This document shows positions 18,144-26,591 of a stretch of DNA of 64,000 nt, piece by piece. Numbering within the stretch: the first letter of the stretch is position 1; the number at the start of each line of letters is the position of its first letter. Made by a program: the position numbers and the translations under genes. The stretch is from DASSKA01 sp963839365 (GTDB lineage: Bacteria; Actinomycetota; Actinomycetes; Propionibacteriales; Nocardioidaceae): assembly GCA_963839365.1 (NCBI GenBank), contig CAWIUT010000010.1, positions 506,160 through 570,159 of the forward strand, written 5' to 3'. The notes under the pieces are model-generated. The model did not search any database, was not told where the DNA came from, and was given only the letters and a program-made list of their open reading frames with translations.

Positions 18144-19520
18144 ATGACTGAGCTGGTCTGCTGCGTCGACTTCGGTTCGACGTTCACCAAGGCCGCGCTC
18201 GTCGACGTCGACAGCGGCGTGCTGGTCAAGTGCGCGGAGCACCGGACGACGGTCGACACCGATGTCCTGGACGGCTGGGAGGCGTGCCTGGCCGAGCTGG
18301 CCGCTGAGCACCCCGACGCAAAGGACGCCGAGGTGCTCGCCTGCTCGTCCGCCGGTGGGGGGCTCAGCATTGCCGTGGTCGGGAACGAGGAGCTGGTCAC
18401 GGCCGAGGCCGGACGCCGCGTGGCCCTGTCCAGCGGCGGCAAGGTCGTGCACGTGGCCAGCGGCGGCCTGGACAAGGCCGGGGTGGTCCGGCTGCGTGAG
18501 GCGCACCCGGACGTGGTGCTGCTGGTCGGCGGAACCGACGGCGGGAACACGGAGGTCCTGCTCGGCTGCGCCAACGCCTTGGCCACGGCACGATGGCGCG
18601 GGCCGGTCGTGGTCGCCGGCAACGTGGAGGCCCGCGACGAGGTCGCCGCGCTGCTGGACCGGGTCGGCACGCCGTACGTGCTCGCCGACAACGTGGTCCC
18701 GCAGATCGGGGTGCTGGCACCGGCCTCCGCGCGCGCCGCGATCCGAGCGATGTTCCTGCGTCACGTGATCGGCGGCAAGCACCTGTCGGCGAGGGCCGAC
18801 TTCACCACGATGGTGCGTGGCGCCACCCCCGACGTGGTGCTCACCGCCGTGGAGCTGCTCGCGCACGGGCTCGACGAGGAGCATCCCGGCGCGGGAGACG
18901 TAGCGGTCGTCGACGTCGGCGGAGCGACCACCGACGTGCACTCCGTGGTCGAGGTCGATCCGGAGGACGCCGGGCTTGGCCGCGAGGTGGTCGCCACCGT
19001 GCCGGTGACCCGCACCGTGGAGGGCGACCTCGGGATGCGCTGGAGCGCGGTCACCACGGTGGCCGAGGGCATCCGGGCCGGCCTGGTCGATGAGCAGGAC
19101 CGCGAGCGGCTGGAGCACGCCGCCCGCCGTCGCCAGGCCGACCCCGGGCTGCTGCCCGTCGACGAGCAGGGCGCCGCGCTGGACCGGGGGATCGCCTCGC
19201 TGGCCATCGCCGTCGCGCTGCGCCGGCACGCCGGCCGCGCCCGGGTGGTGTTCGGGCCGGACGGCCGACTGGTGGAGCGCACCGGCACCGACCTGCGCGA
19301 GGTGGACATGCTGGTCGGCTCCGGGGGCGTTCTCCGGTACGGCGGACCGGCCGCCCGCAGCGTGCTCACCGCCCGGCTCGACGACACGGGAGGGTGGCAG
19401 GTGCCGCGCGATCCGCGGACCGTGGTGGACAACGACTACGTGCTGGCTCCAGCCGGCCTGCTGGCCGCCGACCACCCTCGCGCGGCCTTCGCGCTGCTGG
19501 GGACGCTGTTGCAGGGCTGA
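18144..19520 (+). CDS. glmL: MutL/GlmL-like ATPase (glutamate mutase-associated family)
   Basis: 458 residues of the ASKHA fold. Phosphate-1 loop CCVDFGSTFTKAALVDV is at the N-terminus, VLLVGGTDGGN and VVAGNVEA are in the middle, and phosphate-2/adenosine elements are VAVVDVGGATTDVHSVVEVD and DMLVGSGGVLRYGG. This is the MutL family (unrelated to mismatch repair MutL) found next to B12-dependent glutamate mutase and other carbon-skeleton or aminomutases, thought to act as a reactivase or chaperone. No mutase gene is nearby. It lies 14 nt after metB and is probably cotranscribed with it. Confidence 0.88.
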   Translation: MTELVCCVDFGSTFTKAALVDVDSGVLVKCAEHRTTVDTDVLDGWEACLAELAAEHPDAKDAEVLACSSAGGGLSIAVVGNEELVTAEAGRRVALSSGGKVVHVASGGLDKAGVVRLREAHPDVVLLVGGTDGGNTEVLLGCANALATARWRGPVVVAGNVEARDEVAALLDRVGTPYVLADNVVPQIGVLAPASARAAIRAMFLRHVIGGKHLSARADFTTMVRGATPDVVLTAVELLAHGLDEEHPGAGDVAVVDVGGATTDVHSVVEVDPEDAGLGREVVATVPVTRTVEGDLGMRWSAVTTVAEGIRAGLVDEQDRERLEHAARRRQADPGLLPVDEQGAALDRGIASLAIAVALRRHAGRARVVFGPDGRLVERTGTDLREVDMLVGSGGVLRYGGPAARSVLTARLDDTGGWQVPRDPRTVVDNDYVLAPAGLLAADHPRAAFALLGTLLQG

Positions 19521-19564
19521 CGCTTCGGCTTCGCTGCCGATAGCGACCGCCTACGCTTTGCGGC

Positions 19565-20845
19565 ATGGACGTTCGGCGGCGACTCTCCCGCAGCATGACC
19601 CGACTGCGGGAAGCGCAGCGACGCAGGGCCGAGGAGGGCTTTGCGAGGCCACCCGAGGTGCGGACGCAGCCGGCGCCCATCGTGGTCGGGCAGTCCAACT
19701 TCGCCCAGGCGCGGGTGCCGCACGGCGTGGACCTCGCCGCCGCCTGGGCATGGCGGTCCCTGGTCATCGCCGCGGCGGGGCTGGGCATCGGCTACACCCT
19801 CGGCAAGTTCTCGCTGATCGTGCTGCCCGTCGTGATCGCGGTGCTCATCTCCGCGCTCGCCGTGCCGGTCGTGGAGGCGTTGGACCGGGCCGGTCTTCCG
19901 CGCAGGCTGGCCGCCCTGCTGGTGGTGGTCGGGGGCCTCGCGTTCGTGGCGCTGCTGCTCACCTTCGTCGGCCAGCAGGTGGCCCAGGGCGCCAACGAGC
20001 TCGCCCGGCAGGTGGTCGACGGACTCGAGCAGATCCGCCTGTGGCTGCAGAACGGCCCGCTGCACGCCAGCGACTCGCAGATCAACGGCTACATCACCCA
20101 GGTGCAGGACCTGATCACGTCCGGGAACAAGCACGTGGTCACCCGGATCACCGAGGTGGGCAGCACGCTGGGGCACATCGTCGCCGGGTTCTTCATCGTC
20201 TTGTTCGCGACCTACTTCTTCCTCGCCGACGGGGCCAGCATCTGGTCCTGGGTGGTCCGGATCTTCCCGCGAACGGCCCGGGGCCGTGCAGACTCCTCCG
20301 GCCGGGTGGCCTGGGTGTCGCTGACCGCGTTCGTGCGAGCCACCGTGCTGGTCGCGCTCACCGACGCCATCGGCGTCACGCTGGTCGCGCTGATCCTCAA
20401 GGTCCCGTTCGCGCCGGCCATCGGTGTGCTGGTGTTCCTCGGGTCGTTCATCCCGCTGATCGGAGCGACCCTCTCGGGGTCGGTGGCCGTGCTGGTGGCG
20501 TTGGTCGCGCACGGCCCGCTGGTGGCGCTGCTCATGCTCGCCGGGGTCGTGCTGGTGCAGCAGATCGAGGCGCACGTGCTGCAGCCGTTCATGCTCGGCC
20601 GGTTCGTCCGGCTGCACCCACTGGGCGTGATCCTGGCCATCGGCTGCGGGGTGCTGGTCGCCGGGATCGCCGGTGCGCTGGTCGCAGTGCCCCTGGTGGC
20701 CGCGCTGAACGCGGTGGTGCTGCACCTCGCCGACACCGCCGGCACCGGCGAGGCCGACACCGCCGGCACCGACGAGACGGCCCCCCCGACCGACAGCACC
20801 GAGCCCGCCGACGCCGACCCGACCGAGACCCCCGCCGGGGGCTGA
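19565..20845 (+). CDS. AI-2E family transporter (PerM-like)
   Basis: 426 residues with about eight membrane helices. The family's central lines are VAGFFIVLFATYFFLADGASIWSWVVRIFPR and PFAPAIGVLVFLGSFIPLIGATLSGSVAVLVALVAHG, ending QQIEAHVLQPFMLGRFVRLHPLGVILAIGCGVLVAGIAGALVAVPLVAALNAV. The C-terminal tail is acidic and repetitive (two DTAGT units). Family members are proposed autoinducer-2 exporters or Na+/H+ antiporters; the true solute here is unknown. It starts 44 bp after the MutL-like gene. Confidence 0.9.
   Translation: MDVRRRLSRSMTRLREAQRRRAEEGFARPPEVRTQPAPIVVGQSNFAQARVPHGVDLAAAWAWRSLVIAAAGLGIGYTLGKFSLIVLPVVIAVLISALAVPVVEALDRAGLPRRLAALLVVVGGLAFVALLLTFVGQQVAQGANELARQVVDGLEQIRLWLQNGPLHASDSQINGYITQVQDLITSGNKHVVTRITEVGSTLGHIVAGFFIVLFATYFFLADGASIWSWVVRIFPRTARGRADSSGRVAWVSLTAFVRATVLVALTDAIGVTLVALILKVPFAPAIGVLVFLGSFIPLIGATLSGSVAVLVALVAHGPLVALLMLAGVVLVQQIEAHVLQPFMLGRFVRLHPLGVILAIGCGVLVAGIAGALVAVPLVAALNAVVLHLADTAGTGEADTAGTDETAPPTDSTEPADADPTETPAGG
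20729..20776 (+). repeat. 24-nt tandem repeat in the transporter tail
   Basis: Two adjacent 24-nt units (20729-20752 and 20753-20776) differing at one base encode the repeated ADTAGT(G/D)E of the C-terminal tail of the AI-2E family protein. Confidence 0.8.
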
Positions 20846-20874
20846 GCAGCCGGCACGGCCGGGGAGCGCCGTCG

Positions 20875-21501
20875 TCAGTCGCGCCCGCGGCGGTGCCGCA
20901 CGACCGCCCGCACCAGGAAGGCGGCGCCGATGGCGACGAGGCCGATCAGCACGTAGAGGCTGTATCGGTTGATCTGGTGGTAGATGACGTCGATGTTGCT
21001 GCCGGCGAAGTAGCCCACCGACGCCCAGGTGCCCACCCACAGCACCGCGCCGATCGTGTTGAAGACCACGAACCTGTGCCAGGGCATCGACGAGGTGCCC
21101 GCGATGATCCCGTTCAGCTGGCGCAGCCCCTCGATGAACCGGGCCACCACCACGATGCCGCCGCCGCGCTTCTGGAAGAACCGTTCGGCCTTGTCCAGCC
21201 GCTCGGGGGTGATCAGCACGTACTTCCCGAAGCGCTCGACGACCCGGCGTCCGCCGTACGCCCCGATCGCGAAGCCGATGTTGTCGCCGATCACCGCGGC
21301 GACGATCCCGATCGCGATCACCGCGAAGATGTTGAGCTGGCCGGCACCTGCGTAGACCGCCGCGGCGATCAGGATCGTCTCTCCTGGCAGCGGGACGCCG
21401 AAGTCCTCCAGGGTGACGAACCCGCCGACGGCGAGGTACCCGTACTGGTTCAGCACCGGCGCCAGGCTCGCCAGCACTCCGGGCAGCGACGGGTGGCTCA
21501 T
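20875..21501 (-). CDS. DedA/SNARE-associated family membrane protein
   Basis: 208 residues. DedA signature: GYLAVGGFVTLEDFGVPLPGETILIAAAVYAGAG near the start, then GDNIGFAIGAYGGRRVVERFGKY and FFQKRGGGIVVVARFIEGLRQLNGIIAGTSSMPWHRF with the conserved Arg pair. About five hydrophobic segments. The family includes undecaprenyl-phosphate flippases (UptA) and proteins needed for proton-motive-force homeostasis. It is convergent to the AI-2E gene (29-bp gap) and divergent from ilvA. Confidence 0.92.
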   Translation of the reverse strand: MSHPSLPGVLASLAPVLNQYGYLAVGGFVTLEDFGVPLPGETILIAAAVYAGAGQLNIFAVIAIGIVAAVIGDNIGFAIGAYGGRRVVERFGKYVLITPERLDKAERFFQKRGGGIVVVARFIEGLRQLNGIIAGTSSMPWHRFVVFNTIGAVLWVGTWASVGYFAGSNIDVIYHQINRYSLYVLIGLVAIGAAFLVRAVVRHRRGRD

Positions 21502-21564
21502 AGACGCAGATCCTGCCAGCCCGCCCTGTCGGTCCCGGCACCGGCAGCCTCTATCGTGTCGGGC

Positions 21565-22800
21565 ATGAGGACTGACCGGGACGTCGACGAAGCCGTCCCC
21601 GCACCTACCCTGACCGACATCGAGGCCGCGCAGGAGCTCCTGCGCGGGGTCGCGATCCGGACCCCGATCGAGGAGTCGCGCTGGCTCTCGGCGGCCGCAG
21701 GCGGACCGGTGCTGCTCAAGTGCGAGAACCTGCAGCGCACCGGGTCGTTCAAGATCCGCGGCGCCTACACGCGGATGTCCAAGCTGTCCGACGCGGAGCG
21801 GGCGGGCGGCGTGGTGGCGGCCAGCGCCGGAAACCACGCCCAGGGCGTGGCGCTGGCCGCGCAGCTGTTGGGCATCCGGTCCACGGTGTTCATGCCGGAG
21901 GGCGCACCCATCCCGAAGGAGAAGGCCACCCGGGGCTACGGCGCCGAGGTGCGGTTCCAGGGGCACAGCGTGGACGAGGCGCTGGTGGCGGCCAAGGAGT
22001 TCGCCGCCGAGACCGGGGCGGTGCTGATCCATCCGTTCGACCACCCGGACATCCTCACCGGGCAGGGCACCTGTGGCCTGGAGGTGCTCGAGCAGTGCCC
22101 CCAGGTGCGCACCGTGCTGGTGCCCACCGGCGGTGGGGGGCTGGTCGCCGGGATGGCCACCGCCATCAAGAGCCGCAACCCCGACGTGCGCGTGATCGGC
22201 GTGCAGGCCGAGGGGGCCGCGGCGTACGCCGAGTCGCTGCGGCAGGGCCACCCCGTCGCACTGTCCTCGATGACCACGATGGCCGACGGGATCGCGGTCG
22301 GCTGTCCGGGCACGGTGCCCTTCCGGGCCGTCCAGGAGTACGTCGACGAGATCGTCACCGTCTCGGAGGAAGCACTGTCGCGGGCGCTGCTGATGACCCT
22401 GGAACGGGCCAAGCTGCTCGTCGAGCCGGCAGGGGCGGCCGCGGTGGCCGCGATGCTGGAGAAGCCGGACCGGTTCGGGACCCCGGCGGTGGCGGTGCTC
22501 TCCGGCGGCAACGTCGACCCGCTGCTGCTGATACGGGTGCTCCGGCACGGCATGGCGGCCGAGGGCCGCTACTTGTCGTTCCGGGTGCTCATCCCGGACA
22601 CTCCCGGTGGTCTGGCCAAGCTGCTGTGCGAGCTCGCGGAGGTGGAGGCCAACGTGCTGGACGTGGTGCACGAGCGCACCTCGGCTCGCCTGCACCTCGA
22701 CGAGGTCGACGTCGCCCTGCAGGTGGAGACCCGCGGTCCGGAGCACGCGGAGCGGGTGATGTCCCGGATCCGCGAGTGCGGCTACCGCGTGAACGTGTGA
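21565..22800 (+). CDS. ilvA: Threonine ammonia-lyase (threonine dehydratase)
   Basis: 411 residues. The PLP lysine is Lys63 in the motif RTGSFKIRGA, followed by SAGNHAQGVALAA, the PLP phosphate glycine loop VPTGGGGLVAGMA and the C-terminal SGGNVD. Residues about 330-411 are a single ACT-like domain (LSFRVLIPDTPGGLAKLLCELAEVEANVLDVVHERTS). That layout matches the catabolic/short IlvA type rather than the 500-residue biosynthetic enzyme with two regulatory domains. It converts threonine to 2-oxobutanoate and ammonia. The true start is ATG 21565; the open frame runs far upstream but over other genes. Confidence 0.95.
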   Translation: MRTDRDVDEAVPAPTLTDIEAAQELLRGVAIRTPIEESRWLSAAAGGPVLLKCENLQRTGSFKIRGAYTRMSKLSDAERAGGVVAASAGNHAQGVALAAQLLGIRSTVFMPEGAPIPKEKATRGYGAEVRFQGHSVDEALVAAKEFAAETGAVLIHPFDHPDILTGQGTCGLEVLEQCPQVRTVLVPTGGGGLVAGMATAIKSRNPDVRVIGVQAEGAAAYAESLRQGHPVALSSMTTMADGIAVGCPGTVPFRAVQEYVDEIVTVSEEALSRALLMTLERAKLLVEPAGAAAVAAMLEKPDRFGTPAVAVLSGGNVDPLLLIRVLRHGMAAEGRYLSFRVLIPDTPGGLAKLLCELAEVEANVLDVVHERTSARLHLDEVDVALQVETRGPEHAERVMSRIRECGYRVNV

Positions 22801-22809
22801 ACGGTCACC

Positions 22810-23313
22810 TCAGCCGGTGTACGGCACGGCGTCGACGATCTCGACCGCGAGCTTCTTGCCGTTGGGAGCGTCGTACTTGACGGTCTCGCCCTTCTTGGCG
22901 CCGATGATCGCCGAGCCCAGCGGGGACTGCGGGGAGAACACCTGGAGGCCCTCGGTGGTCTCCTCCATCTCCCGGGCGCCGAGCAGGAAGGTCTCCTGCT
23001 CGTCGTCCCCGACGAACCGGTAGGTGATCTTCATCCCGGGCTCGACAACGCCGTCGTCGGCGGGCGTCTCACCGACCTGGGCGCGGCGCAGCATGTCCTC
23101 CAGCTGCCGGATCCGCGCCTCGACCTTGCCCTGCTCCTCGCGTGCCGCGTGGTACCCGCCGTTCTCCTTCAGGTCGCCCTCCTCGCGGGCCGCGCTGATA
23201 CGGGCCACGATCTCGGCACGGACCGGGCCCCGCAGGTTCTCGAGCTCTGCCTCGAGCTTGTCGTAAGCGTCCTGGGTCAGCCAGATCACGTTCTGCTCGG
23301 TCGACTGGGTCAC
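22810..23313 (-). CDS. greA: Transcription elongation factor GreA
   Basis: 167 residues. An N-terminal coiled coil (WLTQDAYDKLEAELENLRGPVRAEIVARISAAREEGDLKENGGYHAAREEQGKVEARIRQLEDML) has the two acidic tip residues in the DLKENGGYHAAREEQ region. The C-terminal FKBP-like domain has TYRFVGDDEQETFLLG and SPQSPLGSAIIGAKKGETVKYDAPNGKKLAVEI. GreA inserts into the RNA polymerase secondary channel and triggers cleavage of backtracked transcripts. Its stop is 9 bp from the convergent ilvA stop. Confidence 0.97.
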   Translation of the reverse strand: MTQSTEQNVIWLTQDAYDKLEAELENLRGPVRAEIVARISAAREEGDLKENGGYHAAREEQGKVEARIRQLEDMLRRAQVGETPADDGVVEPGMKITYRFVGDDEQETFLLGAREMEETTEGLQVFSPQSPLGSAIIGAKKGETVKYDAPNGKKLAVEIVDAVPYTG

Positions 23314-23432
23314 GGTTGCGGTGCTCCTACTGCTTGTCGAGGGCCGCGGCGCGCGTCAGGCGCCACCGCAGCTGCGTGCAAGGCAAGTAACGAAGTTTAC
23401 CAACCGGGCGCGGGCCGACCCAATTCCGCGGC

Positions 23433-23822
23433 TCAGTGCCCGGCCACGCAGCGGACCAGCTGCACGTTGTAGGCCCGCCGCTCGGTCCGGATGCTCTTGG
23501 TGAGCGTGACGGTGGCCGGCTGCGGCGGCCCCACCCGGAAGCCGAGCTCACCGACCACGGCGTTGTCGGAGGCCAACGCCTGCAGCACGCACCTCGCGAC
23601 CATCTGCCGGCTGGGCCGGACCACCGTCACCTTGGCCACCACCTCGTGGCTGGCCGGAGGACGGAACGAGACCAGCTGACCCTGCACGGTCGAACGGCTG
23701 TGCATCACGATCGCCCACACCAGCCATCCCACCGCGACGACGGCCAGCGCAACGACGCCGGCGACGAGCGCGATCCGGGCCGGCCGACGGCGGGTGCCGT
23801 ATCGCTGTGCGAGGTCGCTCAC
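23433..23822 (-). CDS. DUF4307 membrane protein
   Basis: 129 residues. A short basic cytoplasmic start (MSDLAQRYGTRRRPAR), one membrane helix (IALVAGVVALAVVAVGWLVWAIVMH, about 17-41) and an extracytoplasmic beta-rich domain with two Cys (ARCVLQAL and LVRCVAGH) that may pair. This matches the actinobacterial DUF4307 family, which typically sits beside mca and greA as here. Function unknown. GTG start; only 23 bp separate it from the divergent mca gene, so their promoters overlap. Confidence 0.88.
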   Translation of the reverse strand: MSDLAQRYGTRRRPARIALVAGVVALAVVAVGWLVWAIVMHSRSTVQGQLVSFRPPASHEVVAKVTVVRPSRQMVARCVLQALASDNAVVGELGFRVGPPQPATVTLTKSIRTERRAYNVQLVRCVAGH

Positions 23823-23845
23823 CGCTCCATCCTAGGATTGCTGTC

Positions 23846-24724
23846 ATGTTGCGCCTGATGCACGTGCACGCCCATCCCGACGACGAGTCGAGCAAGGGAG
23901 CCGCCACCACCGCCAAGTACGTCGCCGAGGGCGTCGACGTCCACGTGGTCACCTGCACCGGTGGCGAGCGTGGCTCGATCCTGAACCCGAGGATGGACCG
24001 TCCCGAGGTGCTGGCCAACATCGGTGAGATCCGGCGCCAGGAGATGGAGCGGGCCCGGGAGATCCTCAAGGTGCAGCAGCACTGGCTGGGCTTCGTGGAC
24101 TCCGGAATGCCCGAGGGGGATCCCCGGCCGCCTCTGCCGGAGGGCTGCTTCGCGCTGCAGCCGGTCGGGGTGGCCGCCGAGCCGCTGGTCCGGCTGGTAC
24201 GCACGCTGCGCCCGCACGTGATGACCACCTACGACGAGAACGGTGGCTACCCGCACCCCGACCACGTGATGTGCAACCGGGTAGCGGTGGCCGCGTTCGA
24301 GGCGGCCGGCGACCCGGAGCGGTACCCGGACGCCGGCGAGCCCTGGCAGCCGTTGAAGCTGTACTACCACCACGGCTTCCACCGGGAGCGCACCCAGGCG
24401 TTGCACGACGCGATGGAGGCCCGGGGGCTGGAGTCGCCATACGCCGACCGGCTGGCCAAGTGGCAGCCGGACCCGGAGCACGCCCGCCGGATCACCACCC
24501 AGATCCCGTGCGCGGACTACTTCCCGACCCGCGACCAGGCGCTGCTGGCGCATGCCACGCAGATCGACCCCGACGGAGCGTGGTTCGCGTGCCCGCTGGA
24601 GGTGCACCAGGAGGCGTGGCCCACCGAGGACTTCGAGCTGGCCCGCACCCTCGTCGACGTGGACATCCCCGAGGACGACCTGTTCGTCGGGGTCCGTGAG
24701 CAGGTTCGGGGCGTCTCGGCATGA
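23846..24724 (+). CDS. mca: Mycothiol S-conjugate amidase
   Basis: 292 residues of the PIG-L/LmbE metal-dependent deacetylase fold. Zinc motif MHVHAHPDDESSKG (His10, Asp13 region) and the second ligand region NGGYPHPDHVMCNRVAV. CTGGERGSILNPRMDRPEVLANIGEIRRQEM is typical of Mca rather than of MshB. The enzyme cleaves mycothiol-toxin conjugates to a mercapturic acid, which is exported, and GlcN-Ins, which is recycled; this implies that the host makes mycothiol. ATG 23846 is used since the metal motif follows at once. Its stop overlaps the next gene by 4 nt (ATGA). Confidence 0.95.
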   Translation: MLRLMHVHAHPDDESSKGAATTAKYVAEGVDVHVVTCTGGERGSILNPRMDRPEVLANIGEIRRQEMERAREILKVQQHWLGFVDSGMPEGDPRPPLPEGCFALQPVGVAAEPLVRLVRTLRPHVMTTYDENGGYPHPDHVMCNRVAVAAFEAAGDPERYPDAGEPWQPLKLYYHHGFHRERTQALHDAMEARGLESPYADRLAKWQPDPEHARRITTQIPCADYFPTRDQALLAHATQIDPDGAWFACPLEVHQEAWPTEDFELARTLVDVDIPEDDLFVGVREQVRGVSA

Positions 24725-25059
24725 TCTTCGCGTTCGGCTCAGCCTGGGGCACCGTGCTGGCCAAGAAGGTTCCCAACCCCAACGACGTGGTGGGCGGCTG
24801 GGTCGCCTTCTTCGTGGTGCTGGCCATGGGGGCGGCGGTGGTCTTCCTCTACTTCAGCCTCAAGAAGCAGCTCGGCAAGGTGAACTTCGAGGAGAAGGGC
24901 GACCCCGGCGACGGCGAGGATGCGGATGACGCGCAGTCGCCGGAGGACCCGGAGGAGCGGGCGCCCCTCGAGCCGCAGGACGGGGACAGCGAGGCGCCGG
25001 AAGAGGTCCCCGAGGGCGGGGAGCAGTCGGCGGACCGCCCCTCCGACGGCACGTCCTAG
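24721..25059 (+). CDS. Small membrane protein with acidic tail
   Basis: 112 residues. One clear membrane helix (VVGGWVAFFVVLAMGAAVVFLYFSLKKQL, about 22-50), then a long, strongly acidic, low-complexity tail (DPGDGEDADDAQSPEDPEERAPLEPQDGDSEAPEEV). It is translationally coupled to mca by an ATGA overlap, a common actinobacterial pairing of unknown meaning. A strong hairpin follows. Confidence 0.8.
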   Translation: MIFAFGSAWGTVLAKKVPNPNDVVGGWVAFFVVLAMGAAVVFLYFSLKKQLGKVNFEEKGDPGDGEDADDAQSPEDPEERAPLEPQDGDSEAPEEVPEGGEQSADRPSDGTS

Positions 25060-25065
25060 GAGACT

Positions 25066-25098
25066 CGGGCGCCGTCCCGCTCGCCCGGACGGCGCCCG
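25066..25098 (+). terminator. Strong hairpin terminator after the mca operon
   Basis: A perfect 12-bp G+C-rich stem (CGGGCGCCGTCC pairing with GGACGGCGCCCG) and a 9-nt loop, 6 bp after the stop codon. There is only a weak A/T stretch (AATTAAC) behind it, as often in actinobacteria. Confidence 0.75.
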
Positions 25099-25186
25099 AA
25101 TTAACTCATCGCTTAACCGGCCGTTGACCAGGCTCCGGTGGCGGATGAGAGTGGCCGGACCATCGCCGCACGTGAGGAACTCGGCC
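25099..25186 (+). promoter_or_regulatory. Upstream region of the CO dehydrogenase operon
   Basis: An A/T-richer interval between the terminator and coxM. TTAACTCATCGCTTAA (25101-25116) holds two TTAA boxes spaced 8 nt apart and could be a regulator site. TTGACC (25124-25129) is a fair -35 hexamer, but no good -10 is seen 17 nt later. Assignment is tentative. Confidence 0.35.
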
Positions 25187-26086
25187 ATGCAGGTTCCCGC
25201 CCCCTTCGAGTACGAGCGTGCCACCACCGTCGAGCACGCCCTGCAGCTGCTGGAGCAGCGCGGGGAGGAGGCTCGGCTGGTCGCCGGCGGGCACAGCCTC
25301 ATCCCGATGATGAAGCTCCGGCTCGCCAACCTCGAGTACGTCATCGACATCAACGACCTGCACGACGAGCTCGGCTACATCCGGATGGGTCAGGACGAGG
25401 TGCGCATCGGCGCGCTGACCCGGCACCGTGAGCTGCTGGAGTCGCCAGAGCTGGCGGCCCTCTTCCCGATCTTCGCCGACGCGGAGAAGGTCATCGCCGA
25501 CCCCGTGGTGCGCAACCGCGGCACCATCGGCGGGTCGCTGTGCCAGGCCGACCCGTCCGAGGACCTCTCCGCGGTCTGTACGACGCTGGGCGCCTCCTGC
25601 GTCATCCGCGGCGCCGACGGCGAGCGGGTGGTGTCCATGGAGGAGTTCCACCGCGGACCGTACGAGACCGCGGTGGAGCACGGCGAGATGCTCACCGAGA
25701 TCCGGGTCCCGGTCCGGCCGAACGGGTCGAGCGCCTACGCCAAGGTGGAGCGGCGCGCCGGGGACTGGGCGGTCACCTCAGCCGGCGCGGCGGTGTGGAT
25801 GGACGGTGACCGGATCTCCGACGCCCGGGTGGGGCTGGCCGCGGTCGGCCCCAACACCACCGGCATCCCGGCCATCTCGGAGGCCCTGCGCGGCCAGCAG
25901 CCGTCCGAGGAGCTGTACGCGCGAGCCGGCGAGCTGGCCGCGCAGAGCTGCTCACCGACCACCGACAACCGGGGCTCCGCGGAGTACAAGCGGCACCTCG
26001 CCGACGAGCTGACCCGCCGCACGCTGCGTCGCGGGGTGGAGCGGGTGCAGGCCGGCCTGGCCGGCGACCAGGGAAGGAGCCAGTGA
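25187..26086 (+). CDS. coxM: CO dehydrogenase medium subunit (FAD-binding)
   Basis: 299 residues of the xanthine dehydrogenase-family FAD subunit. FAD motifs AGGHS (residues 33-37 in LVAGGHSLIPMMKLRLA) and TIGGS (113-117 in VRNRGTIGGSLCQADPSED) are intact. The C-terminal CODH flavoprotein domain is DWAVTSAGAAVWMDGDRISDARVGLAAVGPNTTGI. It passes electrons from the iron-sulfur subunit to FAD and then to the quinone pool. ATG 25187 follows GAGGAA. It opens the operon in the order M-S-L, with one nucleotide before coxS. The identity as CODH rather than another hydroxylase rests on the large subunit. Confidence 0.95.
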   Translation: MQVPAPFEYERATTVEHALQLLEQRGEEARLVAGGHSLIPMMKLRLANLEYVIDINDLHDELGYIRMGQDEVRIGALTRHRELLESPELAALFPIFADAEKVIADPVVRNRGTIGGSLCQADPSEDLSAVCTTLGASCVIRGADGERVVSMEEFHRGPYETAVEHGEMLTEIRVPVRPNGSSAYAKVERRAGDWAVTSAGAAVWMDGDRISDARVGLAAVGPNTTGIPAISEALRGQQPSEELYARAGELAAQSCSPTTDNRGSAEYKRHLADELTRRTLRRGVERVQAGLAGDQGRSQ

Positions 26087-26087
26087 C

Positions 26088-26591
26088 ATGCAGGTGACGA
26101 TGACGGTCAACGGCGAGACGGTCACCCGCGACATCGAGGGACGGATGCTGCTGGTGCACTTCCTGCGTGACGAGCTCGGGCTCACCGGCACGCACTGGGG
26201 CTGCGACACCAGCAACTGCGGCACCTGCGTCGCGTGGCTTGACGGCGAGCCGGTGAAGACCTGCACGGTGCTGGCCGCGATGGCCGGGGGCCACGAGGTC
26301 CGCACCGTCGAGGACCTGGAGCGGGACGGGCAGCTCGACCCCGTGCAGGAGGGGTTCATGCGCTGCCACGGGCTGCAGTGCGGGTTCTGCACCCCGGGGA
26401 TGATGATGACCGCCCGCGCCCTGCTCGACCGGGACCCGGACCCGAGCGAGCAGACCATCCGCGAGGCGATCTCCGGGCAGATCTGCCGGTGCACCGGTTA
26501 CACCACCATCGTCCGCTCGGTGCAGTGGGCTGCTGCTCACCAGCGGGCGGCCGCTTCGGCCGAGGAGCAGCCAGCAGGGAGCGCGTCATGA
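26088..26591 (+). CDS. coxS: CO dehydrogenase small subunit (2Fe-2S)
   Basis: 167 residues. A plant-type [2Fe-2S] cluster is held by Cys39, Cys44, Cys47 and Cys59 (GCDTSNCGTC...TC). A second cluster sits in the helical C-terminal domain with Cys98, Cys101, Cys133 and Cys135 (CGFC...CRC), the usual arrangement in molybdenum hydroxylases. It relays electrons from the Mo-Cu centre of CoxL to the FAD of CoxM. The last 4 nt overlap coxL (ATGA). Length and all eight Cys are normal. Confidence 0.96.
   Translation: MQVTMTVNGETVTRDIEGRMLLVHFLRDELGLTGTHWGCDTSNCGTCVAWLDGEPVKTCTVLAAMAGGHEVRTVEDLERDGQLDPVQEGFMRCHGLQCGFCTPGMMMTARALLDRDPDPSEQTIREAISGQICRCTGYTTIVRSVQWAAAHQRAAASAEEQPAGSAS

Noticed and set aside
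19090..21564. Plus-strand frame joined upstream of ilvA (giving over 1,200 codons)
   Set aside because: This part overlaps the MutL-like, AI-2E and DedA genes in other frames and has no protein-like features; ilvA begins at its own ATG 21565.
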